Positions 15,499 through 24,399 of a DNA stretch of 44,272 nt are shown here, piece after piece. The notes beneath the pieces are model-generated. The model was given only the letters and a program-made list of their open reading frames with translations, had not been told where the DNA came from and did not search any database. Every line of letters begins with the position of its first letter. Positions within the stretch are counted from its first letter, which is position 1. Position numbers and translations under genes: made by a program. Source of the stretch: an uncultured beta proteobacterium (lineage in GTDB: Bacteria; Pseudomonadota; Gammaproteobacteria; Burkholderiales; Burkholderiaceae_B); assembly GCA_903932425.1 (NCBI GenBank), contig CAIZGG010000417.1, forward strand, positions 1-44,272, in the 5' to 3' direction.

Positions 15499-16233
15499 TC
15501 AGGCGGCCAAGCCAAAGCCCGTATTGACAGGTGCAACTTGTTCAGCGGTGGCACACACGCAGCCACTAAACCCTAACAGACGCGCTTCGTGTGCCGCGCG
15601 CGCGGTATCCTTTGCGCACGCCACCCCACCTCGTGAACCCGGACGCCAAAAGGCCCCAAGCGGTTGTTTGCCAAGCATGCGGGCCGCCACGAGCGTTCGT
15701 GTCATCAAAAACCGGTATAAACGAAACTCGTTTTGCGGCACCCTACCAAGCATCATCGACAAATCAATCCGACCCACAGCGAGCGCACTGACTCGCGCGC
15801 TAGACCGACCAATGGCATCAGCATTCCAAAAACTTTTTGCCGACTCAAGCATCAGCACGATTTCGATCGTGCCGAGTTCTATTCCTCGCTCTTTTTCAAG
15901 CTGAGTCATTAACGCATCAAGTTCAGCGACATCCGCGGCGTCATCCGGAGACGGGAGCACAATCCCTTTCAAACCACGACTGATCGCTGCACGCACGTCA
16001 GCCCAGCGTGTTGCACGATCCACACGCACAAAAACCTCGTGGTTAGTGGCGGCAAGTTTCGCGATCTGTTCACCGACCCCCGCACGAGCAAGATCTTTAT
16101 TTTTGGGCGCTACGCTGTACTCAAGATCAAGCACCGTTACGTCTGCGCCGTGAGGCTCGGCATACGCAACCACGTCGTCGTGGTCAGCCGGCACAATCAG
16201 CCACGAGCGTCGTGAATTTTTGCTTTGACTCAT
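15499..16233 (-). CDS. CitE/HpcH-family protein, short and divergent (paralogue 3)
   Basis: A 244-residue member of the CitE/HpcH family, shorter than its two neighbours. It keeps the strand with LDLEYSVAP, in which the second acid of the D-x-E-D motif is replaced, the VRVD strand, the Glu in VLMLESAKSFWN and a GRIDLSMMLG loop close to the canonical FG-x-x-DL. The metal site is therefore partly preserved. The ATG at 16233 follows AGGGTGG, which overlaps the CaiB stop; a GTG three codons earlier is less likely. It lies 11 bases after the CoA transferase, so the transferase may supply its CoA-ester substrate. Function unknown. Confidence 0.78.
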   Translation of the reverse strand: MSQSKNSRRSWLIVPADHDDVVAYAEPHGADVTVLDLEYSVAPKNKDLARAGVGEQIAKLAATNHEVFVRVDRATRWADVRAAISRGLKGIVLPSPDDAADVAELDALMTQLEKERGIELGTIEIVLMLESAKSFWNADAIGRSSARVSALAVGRIDLSMMLGRVPQNEFRLYRFLMTRTLVAARMLGKQPLGAFWRPGSRGGVACAKDTARAAHEARLLGFSGCVCATAEQVAPVNTGFGLAA

Positions 16234-16244
16234 TGTTGCCACCC

Positions 16245-17447
16245 TTAAATGATTTTTCTTTCTTTCAGACCAAGCTGCGTAGCAGCATCAATGCCGATAC
16301 GCCCAAGCAACTCAGCCGTGTGCTCGCCTAACTCTGGCGCGGGCCGACGAATCGCCCCGGGCGAGTCAGATAACCGCGGCACCACAGCATGCATCGGAAT
16401 CGATCCCATTTCTTTGTCGGGCATATCCACCACAATCTTTCTGGCAATCACATGTGGGTCTTCGATGAACTGATCAATCGCATAGACTGGGGCTGCGGTA
16501 ATTTCATTTTTCTCAAAAAACGCCATTCCCTCTTCAAGGGTATGCGTTGAGATGAACGCACGAATAGGCGCCTCGGCAGCATCAGCATTCGCCACACGAT
16601 CTGCATTGGTACGAAAGCGTGGATCGGTCAACATCTCAGGCACACCAAGTGCCGTATACAAGCGATTCACCATCACTTGCATTGAGGCCGACATCGAGAT
16701 CCAACGACCATCTTTGGTCGGAAACACATTGCGTGGGCCTGCGGTGTTTGAGCGGCTCCCGATACGCGGGTCGATCTTTTGGGTCAGTTTGTAGACGGCC
16801 GCTGAAGGCCCTAACACTGAGTACATGGGATCAAGCAAAGGCAGATCAATCACTTGACCGCGACCAGTTTGATCCCGATGTCGAAGTGCAGTCATCACTG
16901 CGAAAGAGCCATACAGACCCGTGATCATATCGGCCATGGCTAAGGGTGGCAGTACTGGTTCACGATCTTCAAAACCATTTTTTGCTGCAAAACCTGACAC
17001 GCCTTCAACTAGCGTACCGAAGCCTGGGCGTAAACGATAAGGGCCATCTTGCCCCCAACCTGAAATACGCACGACCACAATGCCAGGATTTCTTTTTAAT
17101 AAAACCTCAGGTGCAAAACCCATCGCCTCTAACGTGCCAGGCCTGAAGTTTTCAATTAAGACATCAGCCTTCTCGGCAAGCTTTAACAGCAACTCTTTGC
17201 CTTCGTCGGCACGCAAGTCGAGTGTGACACTTTTTTTGTTACGCGCGTACACCTTCCAGTGCACACTAAAGCCCTTGATACGCCAGTCGCGCAAGGGGTC
17301 GCCCTTGCCGGGTTGTTCGATTTTGATCACCTCTGCACCAAAATCTGCGAGTTGCAGACTCAGCATATTGCCTGCCACTAAGCGGGTCAGATCAAGCACA
17401 ACCAAACCGTCTAAGGGACACGAGGCATCAGATTGAAAAGCGGTCAT
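16245..17447 (-). CDS. CaiB/BaiF-type (class III) CoA transferase
   Basis: A 400-residue class III CoA transferase. Signatures are the N-terminal VLDLTRLVAG, the CoA-binding ARNKKSVTLDL and IENFRPGTLE (about residues 99-108), and the catalytic Asp173 in MADMITG, which forms the acyl-anhydride intermediate. The enzyme moves CoA from a donor such as succinyl-CoA to a carboxylate. It lies 18 bases after Bug receptor 4 and 11 bases before the CitE-like genes. The order receptor, CoA transferase, lyases makes a plausible uptake-activate-cleave route for a carboxylic acid; similar pairings occur in citramalate, itaconate and mesaconate pathways. Substrate is inference. Confidence 0.92.
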   Translation of the reverse strand: MTAFQSDASCPLDGLVVLDLTRLVAGNMLSLQLADFGAEVIKIEQPGKGDPLRDWRIKGFSVHWKVYARNKKSVTLDLRADEGKELLLKLAEKADVLIENFRPGTLEAMGFAPEVLLKRNPGIVVVRISGWGQDGPYRLRPGFGTLVEGVSGFAAKNGFEDREPVLPPLAMADMITGLYGSFAVMTALRHRDQTGRGQVIDLPLLDPMYSVLGPSAAVYKLTQKIDPRIGSRSNTAGPRNVFPTKDGRWISMSASMQVMVNRLYTALGVPEMLTDPRFRTNADRVANADAAEAPIRAFISTHTLEEGMAFFEKNEITAAPVYAIDQFIEDPHVIARKIVVDMPDKEMGSIPMHAVVPRLSDSPGAIRRPAPELGEHTAELLGRIGIDAATQLGLKERKII

Positions 17448-17465
17448 GACGTTTAATTCCTTTAA

Positions 17466-18446
17466 TTATTCAGGCTGAATGCCAGCAGCTTTCACGATGA
17501 TTTCCCAGCGCTTGGCCTCGCCTGCAACAAATGCTGCGTACGCTGACGCCGAGGGGTCAGCAACCAAGTCAGCACCCTGCTCAAGCAAACGTTTGGTCAA
17601 CGACGCGTCAGCTAGGGCGATTCGTGCTGCGGCTTCGGTTTTTTCTAAGATGACGTTCGGTAAGCCTGCAGGAGCGTGCAGGCCAATCCACCCAATTGAG
17701 GCTGCACCGGGATAACCAAGTTCTGCGACGCTCGGGATGGAGGGCAAACTGTTGAGCCGCACGGTAGACGTAACCGCCAGCGCCTTAAGCTTACCGCTCT
17801 GGATATGCCCCATCACCGAGGGCAAAGACGGTGTGACTAACTGCGCGTCACCACTCATTACAGCAACAATCGCAGGCCCTCCGCCCTTATAAGGTACGTG
17901 CACCCACTGACTCGCAGTGCTGGTGCGCAAGGCTTCGCCGGCCAGGTGTAAGGGCGACCCGATCCCACCCGAGGCAAAGTTCAGTGCCTGAGGCTGTTGT
18001 TTCGCGCGAGCGAGCAAATCATCAAGCGTCTCTAACCCCGACGTTGGCGACACTAAGACCACATGCGGCACGGTCACAAACAAAAACACTGCTTGCAAAT
18101 CCTTGAGTGGATCGAAGCTGAGCTGCTTATTCAAACTCGGGGCGGTGGCCAGGCTCGCATCGCTGACGAGAAAGGTGTAACCATCGGGTGCTGCCTTGGC
18201 AACAGCCTGCATGCCAATTACACCCGCTGCACCACCCTTGTTTTCGATCACAATCGCCGCGCCAAGGCGCTCGCCCATCGCTTGCGCGATACTGCGCGCC
18301 ACCACGTCGGTGGTGCCGCCGGGCGGATATGGGACGATCCATTTAATCGGTTTGTCGGGATACGTTTGCGCAACTCCCGTCGTTGCGGCCAACACAACCG
18401 CGAGCAAACTCAACACCCGTAGCCACAAGCAGATACTTTTACTCAT
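17466..18446 (-). CDS. Bug-family periplasmic solute receptor 4 (TctC-like)
   Basis: A 326-residue Bug receptor. The signal peptide ends near residue 26 (GVA), then comes YPDKPIKWIVPYPPGGTTD with the canonical PGG-x-TD ligand loop, ENKGGAAG and APDGYTF. It is embedded in an operon, 2 bases after the GST gene and 18 bases before the CoA transferase. It is therefore the receptor most clearly tied to a pathway in this window: its ligand is probably the carboxylate that the CoA transferase activates. No transporter membrane subunits are adjacent, so it must use a TctAB or other system encoded elsewhere. Confidence 0.92.
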   Translation of the reverse strand: MSKSICLWLRVLSLLAVVLAATTGVAQTYPDKPIKWIVPYPPGGTTDVVARSIAQAMGERLGAAIVIENKGGAAGVIGMQAVAKAAPDGYTFLVSDASLATAPSLNKQLSFDPLKDLQAVFLFVTVPHVVLVSPTSGLETLDDLLARAKQQPQALNFASGGIGSPLHLAGEALRTSTASQWVHVPYKGGGPAIVAVMSGDAQLVTPSLPSVMGHIQSGKLKALAVTSTVRLNSLPSIPSVAELGYPGAASIGWIGLHAPAGLPNVILEKTEAAARIALADASLTKRLLEQGADLVADPSASAYAAFVAGEAKRWEIIVKAAGIQPE

Positions 18447-18448
18447 GT

Positions 18449-19135
18449 TCAGTAAGCCGGCGCAGCCAAAGCCATACCGTTAAACGCCTTCAGTAAACGG
18501 GTACGCCACTGCGCGAGCGGATCATCGGCGGCCAACAACTCAAAATTACTGATCGCGCGCGACCACTGAAACTGACCAAAAATGGCGTAATCGGCATACA
18601 GCGGTGTATCACCGCCAAAAAACGGCTGTACTTTCAAAACGTTGCGCAACGGGCCTAAGCTATCGCGAAACGCCTGAAGCTTGGCGTCGCGGTCAACAAC
18701 CACTTGCTCAAGCGTCATGCCAAAGCGCTTCTCGCGGCTCTCTCGAAAGTACGCCTGATTTGCGGCATCAAGGTGTTTATAGATGTCCATCAACACAAAG
18801 CGCACGATCTGGCCGGCATGCACATCGCCCAAGTTTGAATACACCAGACTCAAGGCCTGCCCCTGCGGTCCGCCAAACAAGGAGGGCCGGTCGGGGAACT
18901 GTGCCTCAAGGTACTTGGCGATTTCCCAAGACTCATAGATCCATTTCCCGTCATGCACCAGGACCGGGACCTTACCCTGCCCGCTCGGCTCGATTGCGGC
19001 TTTGTCTAAAAACAACCAGGGGACCAGTTCAGCCTCAAGCCCTTTGTGTGCAAGTGCCATCCGAATGCGCCAGCAGTACGGGCTAAAGGGTCGATTACTG
19101 TCGGCGCCAACGAGTTCAAATAATTTAAGTGCCAT
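18449..19135 (-). CDS. Glutathione S-transferase, LigE/beta-etherase-like
   Basis: A 228-residue cytoplasmic GST with an N-terminal thioredoxin-like domain (about 1-80) containing the SPYCWR active-site turn (Ser18 to Arg23), the glutathione-binding VPVLVHDGKWIYESWEIAKYL, and an all-helical C-terminal domain. The PDRPSLFGGP stretch and the C-terminal DDPLAQW pattern resemble the LigE type of glutathione-dependent beta-etherase used in lignin dimer degradation. Ordinary detoxifying or isomerase GST activity is equally possible. A strong AAGGAAGGAG Shine-Dalgarno precedes the ATG at 19135. It is first in the operon leading to the CoA transferase and CitE-like genes and is divergent from the SDR gene. 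Confidence 0.85.
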   Translation of the reverse strand: MALKLFELVGADSNRPFSPYCWRIRMALAHKGLEAELVPWLFLDKAAIEPSGQGKVPVLVHDGKWIYESWEIAKYLEAQFPDRPSLFGGPQGQALSLVYSNLGDVHAGQIVRFVLMDIYKHLDAANQAYFRESREKRFGMTLEQVVVDRDAKLQAFRDSLGPLRNVLKVQPFFGGDTPLYADYAIFGQFQWSRAISNFELLAADDPLAQWRTRLLKAFNGMALAAPAY

Positions 19136-19483
19136 GGTTTGCTCCTTCCTTGCCTGTTGGGTCGTACTGATTACGCGTCTGTTGCGCTCACCTGCCGGAC
19201 ACCATAACCCGAAGCGGGCTTAGGATAAAGTCCGCCACAAACCAAAAGCAAATAAATACTTAGGATTCGCAGCTGGCCATACCAAGCCTGCGCCCGCAGA
19301 ATTGATGCGACACCTTACCGAACCCCTCACCGGGTGCTCGACGCCGTAACCCGCCGAAGCAGCATTTTGTTACAGTTTCACTTAATCTGTTAAATGCTGA
19401 CACTCTCGCAGCTCTTTGTAAGCTGATCATTTAGTGCGAGACACCTCGTCAGGCCCACAACCACTACTCATCTGGAGTCTGCT
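19136..19483. other. 348-bp intergenic region between divergent operons
   Basis: This non-coding stretch separates the minus-strand GST operon from the plus-strand SDR operon and must hold both promoters. The GST side has the purine-rich Shine-Dalgarno and a small CCCG/CGGG hairpin near 19208-19218. The SDR side has the candidate promoter and dyad at 19367-19395. I see no coding potential or tRNA in it. Confidence 0.7.
19367..19395 (+). promoter_or_regulatory. Candidate promoter with internal dyad for the SDR operon
   Basis: TTGTTA (19367-19372) and TTAAAT (19390-19395) are separated by exactly 17 bases; each matches the sigma-70 consensus at 4 of 6 positions. The spacer includes ACAG (19372-19375) and CTGT (19387-19390) half-sites 11 bases apart, so a regulator could bind between the promoter elements. 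The SDR start codon is about 90 bases downstream. Confidence 0.35.
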
Positions 19484-20308
19484 TTGACCTCTGCCCCAAC
19501 CACAACCGCATCCGCCAGGCCGCTTCCGTATACACCCGTCGCGGTTGTCACCGGAGGGGCCAGAGGCATTGGGTTGGCATGCGCGCAGTGGTTTCTTGCG
19601 CACGGCTATCAGGTCGCTTTATTAGATACCGAGGCGGCCACCCTCAAGCAAACTGAACAGGCCTTAAATGACAGTGCGCGCGTGCTAGCCCTGCATTGTG
19701 ATGTGTCGATTCCAGCGCAAGTGCAGTCGGCGATTGATCAGGTTGAACAAAAATTTGGCCGTATCGACGCGCTCGTAAACAACGCCGGGGTCGCAGTGTT
19801 TAAGCCGATTGGCGAAACGACCTTTGAAGAGTTTCGCTATGTGCTGGGCACCAACTTGGATGGCGCGTTTTTATGCTCGCAAGCTTGCATTGAGGTGATG
19901 AAGAAAAACCGCAACGGTTCGATCGTGAACATCGCCTCGATTTCAGGTTTGCGTGCCAGCACCCTGCGCGTGGCCTATGGCACCAGCAAGGCCGCCATCA
20001 TTCACCTGACAAAACAACAGGCAGTCGAGCTTGGTACGATCGGCATCCGCGCCAACGTCGTCGCGCCAGGCCCAGTTGATACTGAAATGTCAAAACTCGT
20101 CCATAGCGTGGCGATTCGTTCTGACTACTACGACACGATCCCGATGAATCGCTACGGTACACCTGAAGAAATCGCCAATGCCGTTGGGTTTTTGTGCAGC
20201 CCTGAAGCCGCTTTTATCAACGGCCAATGCCTGGCTGTAGACGGCGGCTTTGACGCCTCGGGCGTTGGGATTCCAACGTTGCGCAAGCATCAAGACGGCT
20301 CGATTTAA
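19484..20308 (+). CDS. Short-chain dehydrogenase/reductase
   Basis: A 274-residue classical SDR (NAD(P)H oxidoreductase, cytoplasmic). The cofactor motif TGGARGIG spans residues 23-30, an acidic Asp48 after the second strand suggests NAD preference, NNAG is at 99-102, and the catalytic residues are Ser152, Tyr165 and Lys169, with PGPVDT downstream. The start is a TTG at 19484 with a GGAG about 6 bases upstream; no in-frame ATG precedes the Rossmann fold. It is the first gene of the plus-strand cluster and divergent from a LigE-like GST. SDRs act as the C-alpha dehydrogenases in beta-ether cleavage, but an ordinary 3-hydroxyacyl-type role before the thiolase is also possible. Confidence 0.9.
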   Translation: MTSAPTTTASARPLPYTPVAVVTGGARGIGLACAQWFLAHGYQVALLDTEAATLKQTEQALNDSARVLALHCDVSIPAQVQSAIDQVEQKFGRIDALVNNAGVAVFKPIGETTFEEFRYVLGTNLDGAFLCSQACIEVMKKNRNGSIVNIASISGLRASTLRVAYGTSKAAIIHLTKQQAVELGTIGIRANVVAPGPVDTEMSKLVHSVAIRSDYYDTIPMNRYGTPEEIANAVGFLCSPEAAFINGQCLAVDGGFDASGVGIPTLRKHQDGSI

Positions 20309-20414
20309 CAGGCTCTGTGTTCGAACAAACCGCTCGAAGCAAACATGCTGAACGGTTTTCACGAAATTGACGTTTAAATGAATGTATTTATCTCTTTATA
20401 AATAGGACACGCTC

Positions 20415-21581
20415 ATGAATCAACCTTACATCGTCGGCTGGGGCCACACCCCCTTTGGCAAACTCGATAACATCGATTTTGTGCAATTGATTCGTGACGC
20501 GGCCCTGCCAGCGATCGCTAGCGCGGGCCTGACACCTAGCGACATCGACGGTATTTTTGTCGGCCACTTCAACGCCGGTTTTGTTCAGCAGGATTTCACT
20601 GGTTCGCTGATGGGCGTGGCGATCCCCGAGTTTCGCCATGTACCAGCCGTACGCATGGAAAATGCTTGCGCCACGGGTTCTGCCGCGATCTGGTCTGCGC
20701 TTGATGCTCTTGCTGCGGGTCGCTTTAAACGCGTGCTGGTACTTGGCATCGAAAAAATGAACACCCTGCCCAACAAAGAGATCGGCGAAATCTTGCTCAA
20801 GGCCTCTTTTGTGCAAGAAGAAGGCCACACCGAGGGTGGGTTTGCTGGCGTGTTTGGTCAGATTGCCAGCGGCTACTTCGAGCGTTTTGGCGACCAGTCT
20901 GATGCGCTTGCTGCGATCTCGGCAAAAAATCATTCAAATGGCGTGCACAACCCTTACGCCCATATGCGTCGCGACTTAGGCTTTGATTTCTGTCGTAACC
21001 CTTCTGACAAAAACCCTTTTGTTGCCGGGCCCTTGAAGCGTTCAGATTGCTCACTGGTCTCAGACGGTGCGGCGGCACTTGTGCTTTCAAGCGAACCACT
21101 GCCTGGTGCCAAGGTGCCTGCGGTACGTTGGCGCTCACGCACGCACATCAACGAATTTTTACCTCTGTCGCGCCGCGATCCAACACGCTTCGAAGGCGCA
21201 GCGTTGGCCTGGCAAAAAGGCTTGGCAAGCGCAGAACGCACGCTCGATGATCTGCAATTTGTCGAAACCCACGATTGCTTCACGATTGCCGAAATGCTCG
21301 AGTACGAAGCAATGGGTTTGGCGCCACACGGCCAAGGTGCGCGCGTCATTCTCGATGGCATCACCTGCAAAGATGGCAAGCTTCCCGTCAACCCTTCGGG
21401 CGGCTTGAAGTCACGCGGGCATCCTATTGGCGCAACTGGCGTGTCGCAACACGTGATGGCTGCCATGCAACTTTCGGGGCAAGCCGGTGACATGCAGATC
21501 AAAGGTGCACATACTGGTGCGGTCTTTAATATGGGTGGTGCAGCCGTTGCCAATTACCTGAGCGTGCTGGAAGCAACGTGA
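20415..21581 (+). CDS. Thiolase-superfamily protein (SCP2/SCPx-like acyltransferase)
   Basis: A 388-residue thiolase-fold protein. The nucleophilic Cys is in ENACATGSA (Cys85), the HDCFTIAE segment lies in the C-terminal half, and the conserved His is in GGLKSRGHPIGATG. The second catalytic Cys of classical biosynthetic or degradative thiolases (C-x-G near the C-terminus) is replaced by a MGGAA stretch, as in the SCP2/SCPx-type branch. It probably performs CoA-dependent thiolysis or a related acyl transfer on a branched or aromatic side chain. It overlaps the acyl-CoA synthetase by 4 bases (GTGA), so the two are translationally coupled. The preceding 106-base gap after the SDR gene holds no gene. 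Confidence 0.88.
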   Translation: MNQPYIVGWGHTPFGKLDNIDFVQLIRDAALPAIASAGLTPSDIDGIFVGHFNAGFVQQDFTGSLMGVAIPEFRHVPAVRMENACATGSAAIWSALDALAAGRFKRVLVLGIEKMNTLPNKEIGEILLKASFVQEEGHTEGGFAGVFGQIASGYFERFGDQSDALAAISAKNHSNGVHNPYAHMRRDLGFDFCRNPSDKNPFVAGPLKRSDCSLVSDGAAALVLSSEPLPGAKVPAVRWRSRTHINEFLPLSRRDPTRFEGAALAWQKGLASAERTLDDLQFVETHDCFTIAEMLEYEAMGLAPHGQGARVILDGITCKDGKLPVNPSGGLKSRGHPIGATGVSQHVMAAMQLSGQAGDMQIKGAHTGAVFNMGGAAVANYLSVLEAT

Positions 21582-23170
21582 ACGCAGCGCAAGCCATGAA
21601 CTTAGGGCGGTTGCTGACGCATACCGCCACGCTCTACCCTGAACACACCGCGCTCATTCAGGGCGAACAAAGCTGGACCTGGTCTGCGATTAACGCGCGT
21701 GTCGATGCAATGGTCGCCGCCTTACGTGCGCTGGGTCTCAAAAAAGGCGACCGCATTCTGCTGCAGTCACGCAATAACCTTCAGACCTTTGAAAATTGCT
21801 GGGCCGCCTTCAAACTCGGTTGCGTTTGGGTACCGACTAATTTTCGTCTGACGCCACCCGAAGTCGCGTATCTGGGGGCGTCAAGCGGCGCGGTGGCAAT
21901 GATTGTTGAGGACATCTTTGCAGGGCACACCGATGCCGTCAAAGCAGAGTCTAAAACGCTTAAACATGTGATTGTGATTGGGCAACCGCGTGCGGGCGAA
22001 TTGTCTTACGAAGCCATGGTCGCGCAACATTTAGGCGTGGTCAGTGAAGAGGAAACCGTTCACTACGACGATCCACTTTGGTTTTTTTATACCTCAGGTA
22101 CGACCGGCAAACCGAAGGCCGGCATCCTGACACACGGGCAGATGGCCTTTGTCGTCACCAATCACCTTGCCGAGATCATACCGGGCACCACTGAACGCGA
22201 TTGCTCAATTGCCGTTGCTCCACTCTCGCACGGCGCTGGCATTCATGCGCTGCTCAACGTGGCGCGCGGTGCTGCCACAATTCTGATGTCAAGCGAAAAG
22301 TTTGATCCAGAATTGTTTTGGCAAATGGTTGAGCGCCACCGTGTCACCAACCTCTTTACCGTGCCGACGATCGTCAAAATGTTGGTCGAGCACCCTGCCG
22401 TTGATCAGTACGATCACAGTTCCTTGCGCTACATGCTTTACGCGGGCGCACCGATGTATCGCGCCGATCAAAAGCGGGCGCTCGAAAAACTGGGTAACGT
22501 GCTTGTGCAGTATTTTGGTTTAGGCGAAGTCACGGGCAATATCACCGTGTTGCCGACTGACATGCATAGTGCTGACGATGAAGATCCAAATGCCAATATT
22601 GGGTCCTGCGGTCGTCCGCGTGTGGGCATGGAAGTTGCCATTCTGAATGACAAACTCGAACGCGTTGCCACCGGCGAGATTGGCGAAATCTGCTGCCGTG
22701 GCCCCGGCGTCTTTGCAGGCTATCACGGCAACCCAGAGGCAACTGAAAAAGCGTTACGCGGCGGGTGGTTTCATACCGGCGACTTAGGCAAGATGGATGC
22801 GCGTGGGCTTCTTTACATCACTGGCCGCGAGTCGGACATGTACATCTCGGGCGGCTCAAACGTCTACCCGCGCGAAGTTGAAGAGGTGCTGCTCACCCAC
22901 CCTGCCGTCGCCGAGGTTGCCATCGTGGGCATGCCAGACGCCAAGTGGGGTGAAATCGGCGTCGCAGTGATTGTTAAACGGCCCGAGCACCAAGCCGTGA
23001 CTGCTGCCGAGCTGCTTGGATACCTGGAAGGTCTCTGTGCAAAATACCGTTGGCCGCGCCACATCTTCTTTTGGGATGTCATGCCTAAATCAGGCTACGG
23101 AAAAATTGTTAAAAAAGATATCAAAGTGCTGTTGGTTGAGCGCGGCGAGGTTCAAAGCTTGGCGCAATAA
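21578..23170 (+). CDS. AMP-forming acyl-CoA synthetase/ligase
   Basis: A 530-residue ANL-superfamily adenylate-forming enzyme that activates a carboxylic acid to its CoA thioester with ATP. Motifs are the P-loop YTSGTTGKPKAG at about 171-182, GLGEVTGNI for the A4/A5 region, TGDLGKMD with the hinge-side Asp, ESDMYISGG, and the C-terminal GKIVKKDI with the adenylation Lys. The start is a GTG at 21578 overlapping the thiolase stop; an ATG at 21596 is an alternative. The pairing with a thiolase indicates a beta-oxidation-like route for the organic acid handled by the cluster. The substrate cannot be read from the sequence. Confidence 0.92.
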   Translation: MNAAQAMNLGRLLTHTATLYPEHTALIQGEQSWTWSAINARVDAMVAALRALGLKKGDRILLQSRNNLQTFENCWAAFKLGCVWVPTNFRLTPPEVAYLGASSGAVAMIVEDIFAGHTDAVKAESKTLKHVIVIGQPRAGELSYEAMVAQHLGVVSEEETVHYDDPLWFFYTSGTTGKPKAGILTHGQMAFVVTNHLAEIIPGTTERDCSIAVAPLSHGAGIHALLNVARGAATILMSSEKFDPELFWQMVERHRVTNLFTVPTIVKMLVEHPAVDQYDHSSLRYMLYAGAPMYRADQKRALEKLGNVLVQYFGLGEVTGNITVLPTDMHSADDEDPNANIGSCGRPRVGMEVAILNDKLERVATGEIGEICCRGPGVFAGYHGNPEATEKALRGGWFHTGDLGKMDARGLLYITGRESDMYISGGSNVYPREVEEVLLTHPAVAEVAIVGMPDAKWGEIGVAVIVKRPEHQAVTAAELLGYLEGLCAKYRWPRHIFFWDVMPKSGYGKIVKKDIKVLLVERGEVQSLAQ

Positions 23171-23251
23171 CTTCCTGTCACGCATCGCAGAATAGCGGCA
23201 CTCAACGCGTGGCTTGGTCAAATATCTAGGGCATCGCAGTAATAACCTATT

Positions 23252-24247
23252 ATGACGACGGATCAACTCAAGCACTTACATATTGCCTTTTTAACGCCAA
23301 TGGCGCAGGTCACGCTTGAAGCCGTGAGCAAGCTATTGCCAGCCAATTGCACGATTGCCTTTGCGCAAACCTCGAGCAAAGCCGAGCAAAGCAAACTCTT
23401 GGCGGACGCAGACGTTGTGATGATCGCCGGCACCTTCATCGAAGGCGACGTGATTCGACAGGCGCCTCGACTCAAAATGATCCAAAAATGGGGGATCGGG
23501 GTCGACAAGATTGATCTAGCGGCGGCCAAAGAGCGCAACATACTTGTATCAATCACGTCGGGGGCAACCTCGGTGCCAGTCTCTGAGCACACGCTGATGC
23601 TGATGTTGGCCGTTTCGCGACGTCTGCCTTTGGCACATCGCAGCCTTGGCCAAGGCGGATGGATCGCGACTGAGTTGCGCACCGTATGCAGCAAACTCGA
23701 CGGCAAAACAGTCGGCTTGTTTGGCTTTGGCGGTATCGCGCAACACGTTGCCAAACGGCTTAAAGGCTTTGATGTTGAAGTGATTTACCACACCAGAAAT
23801 CGGGTAGCCCCCGAGATCGAAGATCGGCTGCAGGCACGCTACGTTGACTTTGAGACCCTGATCGCACAGAGTGACATCCTAAGTTTGCATGCACCACTCT
23901 CCGAGCAAACCTTTCATCGTTTTAACGCCGATACCTTCGCAAAAATGAAACGGGGTGCGATCCTGATTAACACCGCGCGCGGTGAGTTGATCGACGAGCC
24001 CGCTTTGATTCAAGCGCTGCAACAAGGGCAGCTTTCGGGTGCAGGCTTAGATACCTTTGAGGCCGAGCCCCCGAGCGCAGACAATCCGCTCTTGCATATG
24101 GATCAGGTGGTGGCTACCCCGCACTCTGCGGGCGGGGTCTATGACAACCTTCCCAATCTTGTTGGTCATATGTTTCGCAACATCGAACTCTTTCAACGCG
24201 GACTCCCAATCCCAGAGATTGATATCGTCGTGCCGTCGCACGCATAG
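23252..24247 (+). CDS. D-isomer 2-hydroxyacid dehydrogenase family protein (1)
   Basis: A 331-residue NAD(P)-dependent 2-hydroxyacid dehydrogenase. The nucleotide-binding motif reads GFGGIA (about residues 158-163), so the last Gly of the usual G-x-G-x-x-G is Ala. Catalytic Arg243 (NTARGE), the Glu in FEAEPP and His291 (TPHSAGG) are all present. The reaction is reversible reduction of a 2-oxoacid; phosphoglycerate-, glyoxylate- or hydroxypyruvate-type enzymes share this layout. It is 81 bases after the acyl-CoA synthetase in the same direction. A second, more distant paralogue with the same GFGGIA variation lies at 37476. Confidence 0.9.
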   Translation: MTTDQLKHLHIAFLTPMAQVTLEAVSKLLPANCTIAFAQTSSKAEQSKLLADADVVMIAGTFIEGDVIRQAPRLKMIQKWGIGVDKIDLAAAKERNILVSITSGATSVPVSEHTLMLMLAVSRRLPLAHRSLGQGGWIATELRTVCSKLDGKTVGLFGFGGIAQHVAKRLKGFDVEVIYHTRNRVAPEIEDRLQARYVDFETLIAQSDILSLHAPLSEQTFHRFNADTFAKMKRGAILINTARGELIDEPALIQALQQGQLSGAGLDTFEAEPPSADNPLLHMDQVVATPHSAGGVYDNLPNLVGHMFRNIELFQRGLPIPEIDIVVPSHA

Positions 24248-24312
24248 AGGGTGGCTGTTCTTTCGTGCTCTTGCACTCGGGGGCGCTTTAAAGACAGCGG
24301 GCCAAGAGCGGG

Positions 24313-24332
24313 CGCAGGGATGCTCGCCTGCG
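24313..24332. repeat. Small inverted repeat before the class II aldolase gene
   Basis: CGCAGG (24313-24318) and CCTGCG (24327-24332) form a 6-bp GC-rich stem with an 8-base loop about 70 bases upstream of the class II aldolase start. There is no T run, so it is probably a leader structure or incidental. Confidence 0.25.
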
Positions 24333-24399
24333 GGCGGTACGGCATGACGTTTGAGCCGCGCCCTGATAATATCGACACAATCGCCTAGGAGACAAAACC

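Noticed and set aside
15467-15904. A 145-residue plus-strand frame opposite a CitE-like gene
   Set aside because: It is antisense to a clear family member, Arg/Ala/Ser-rich, and has no motif; it is a shadow.
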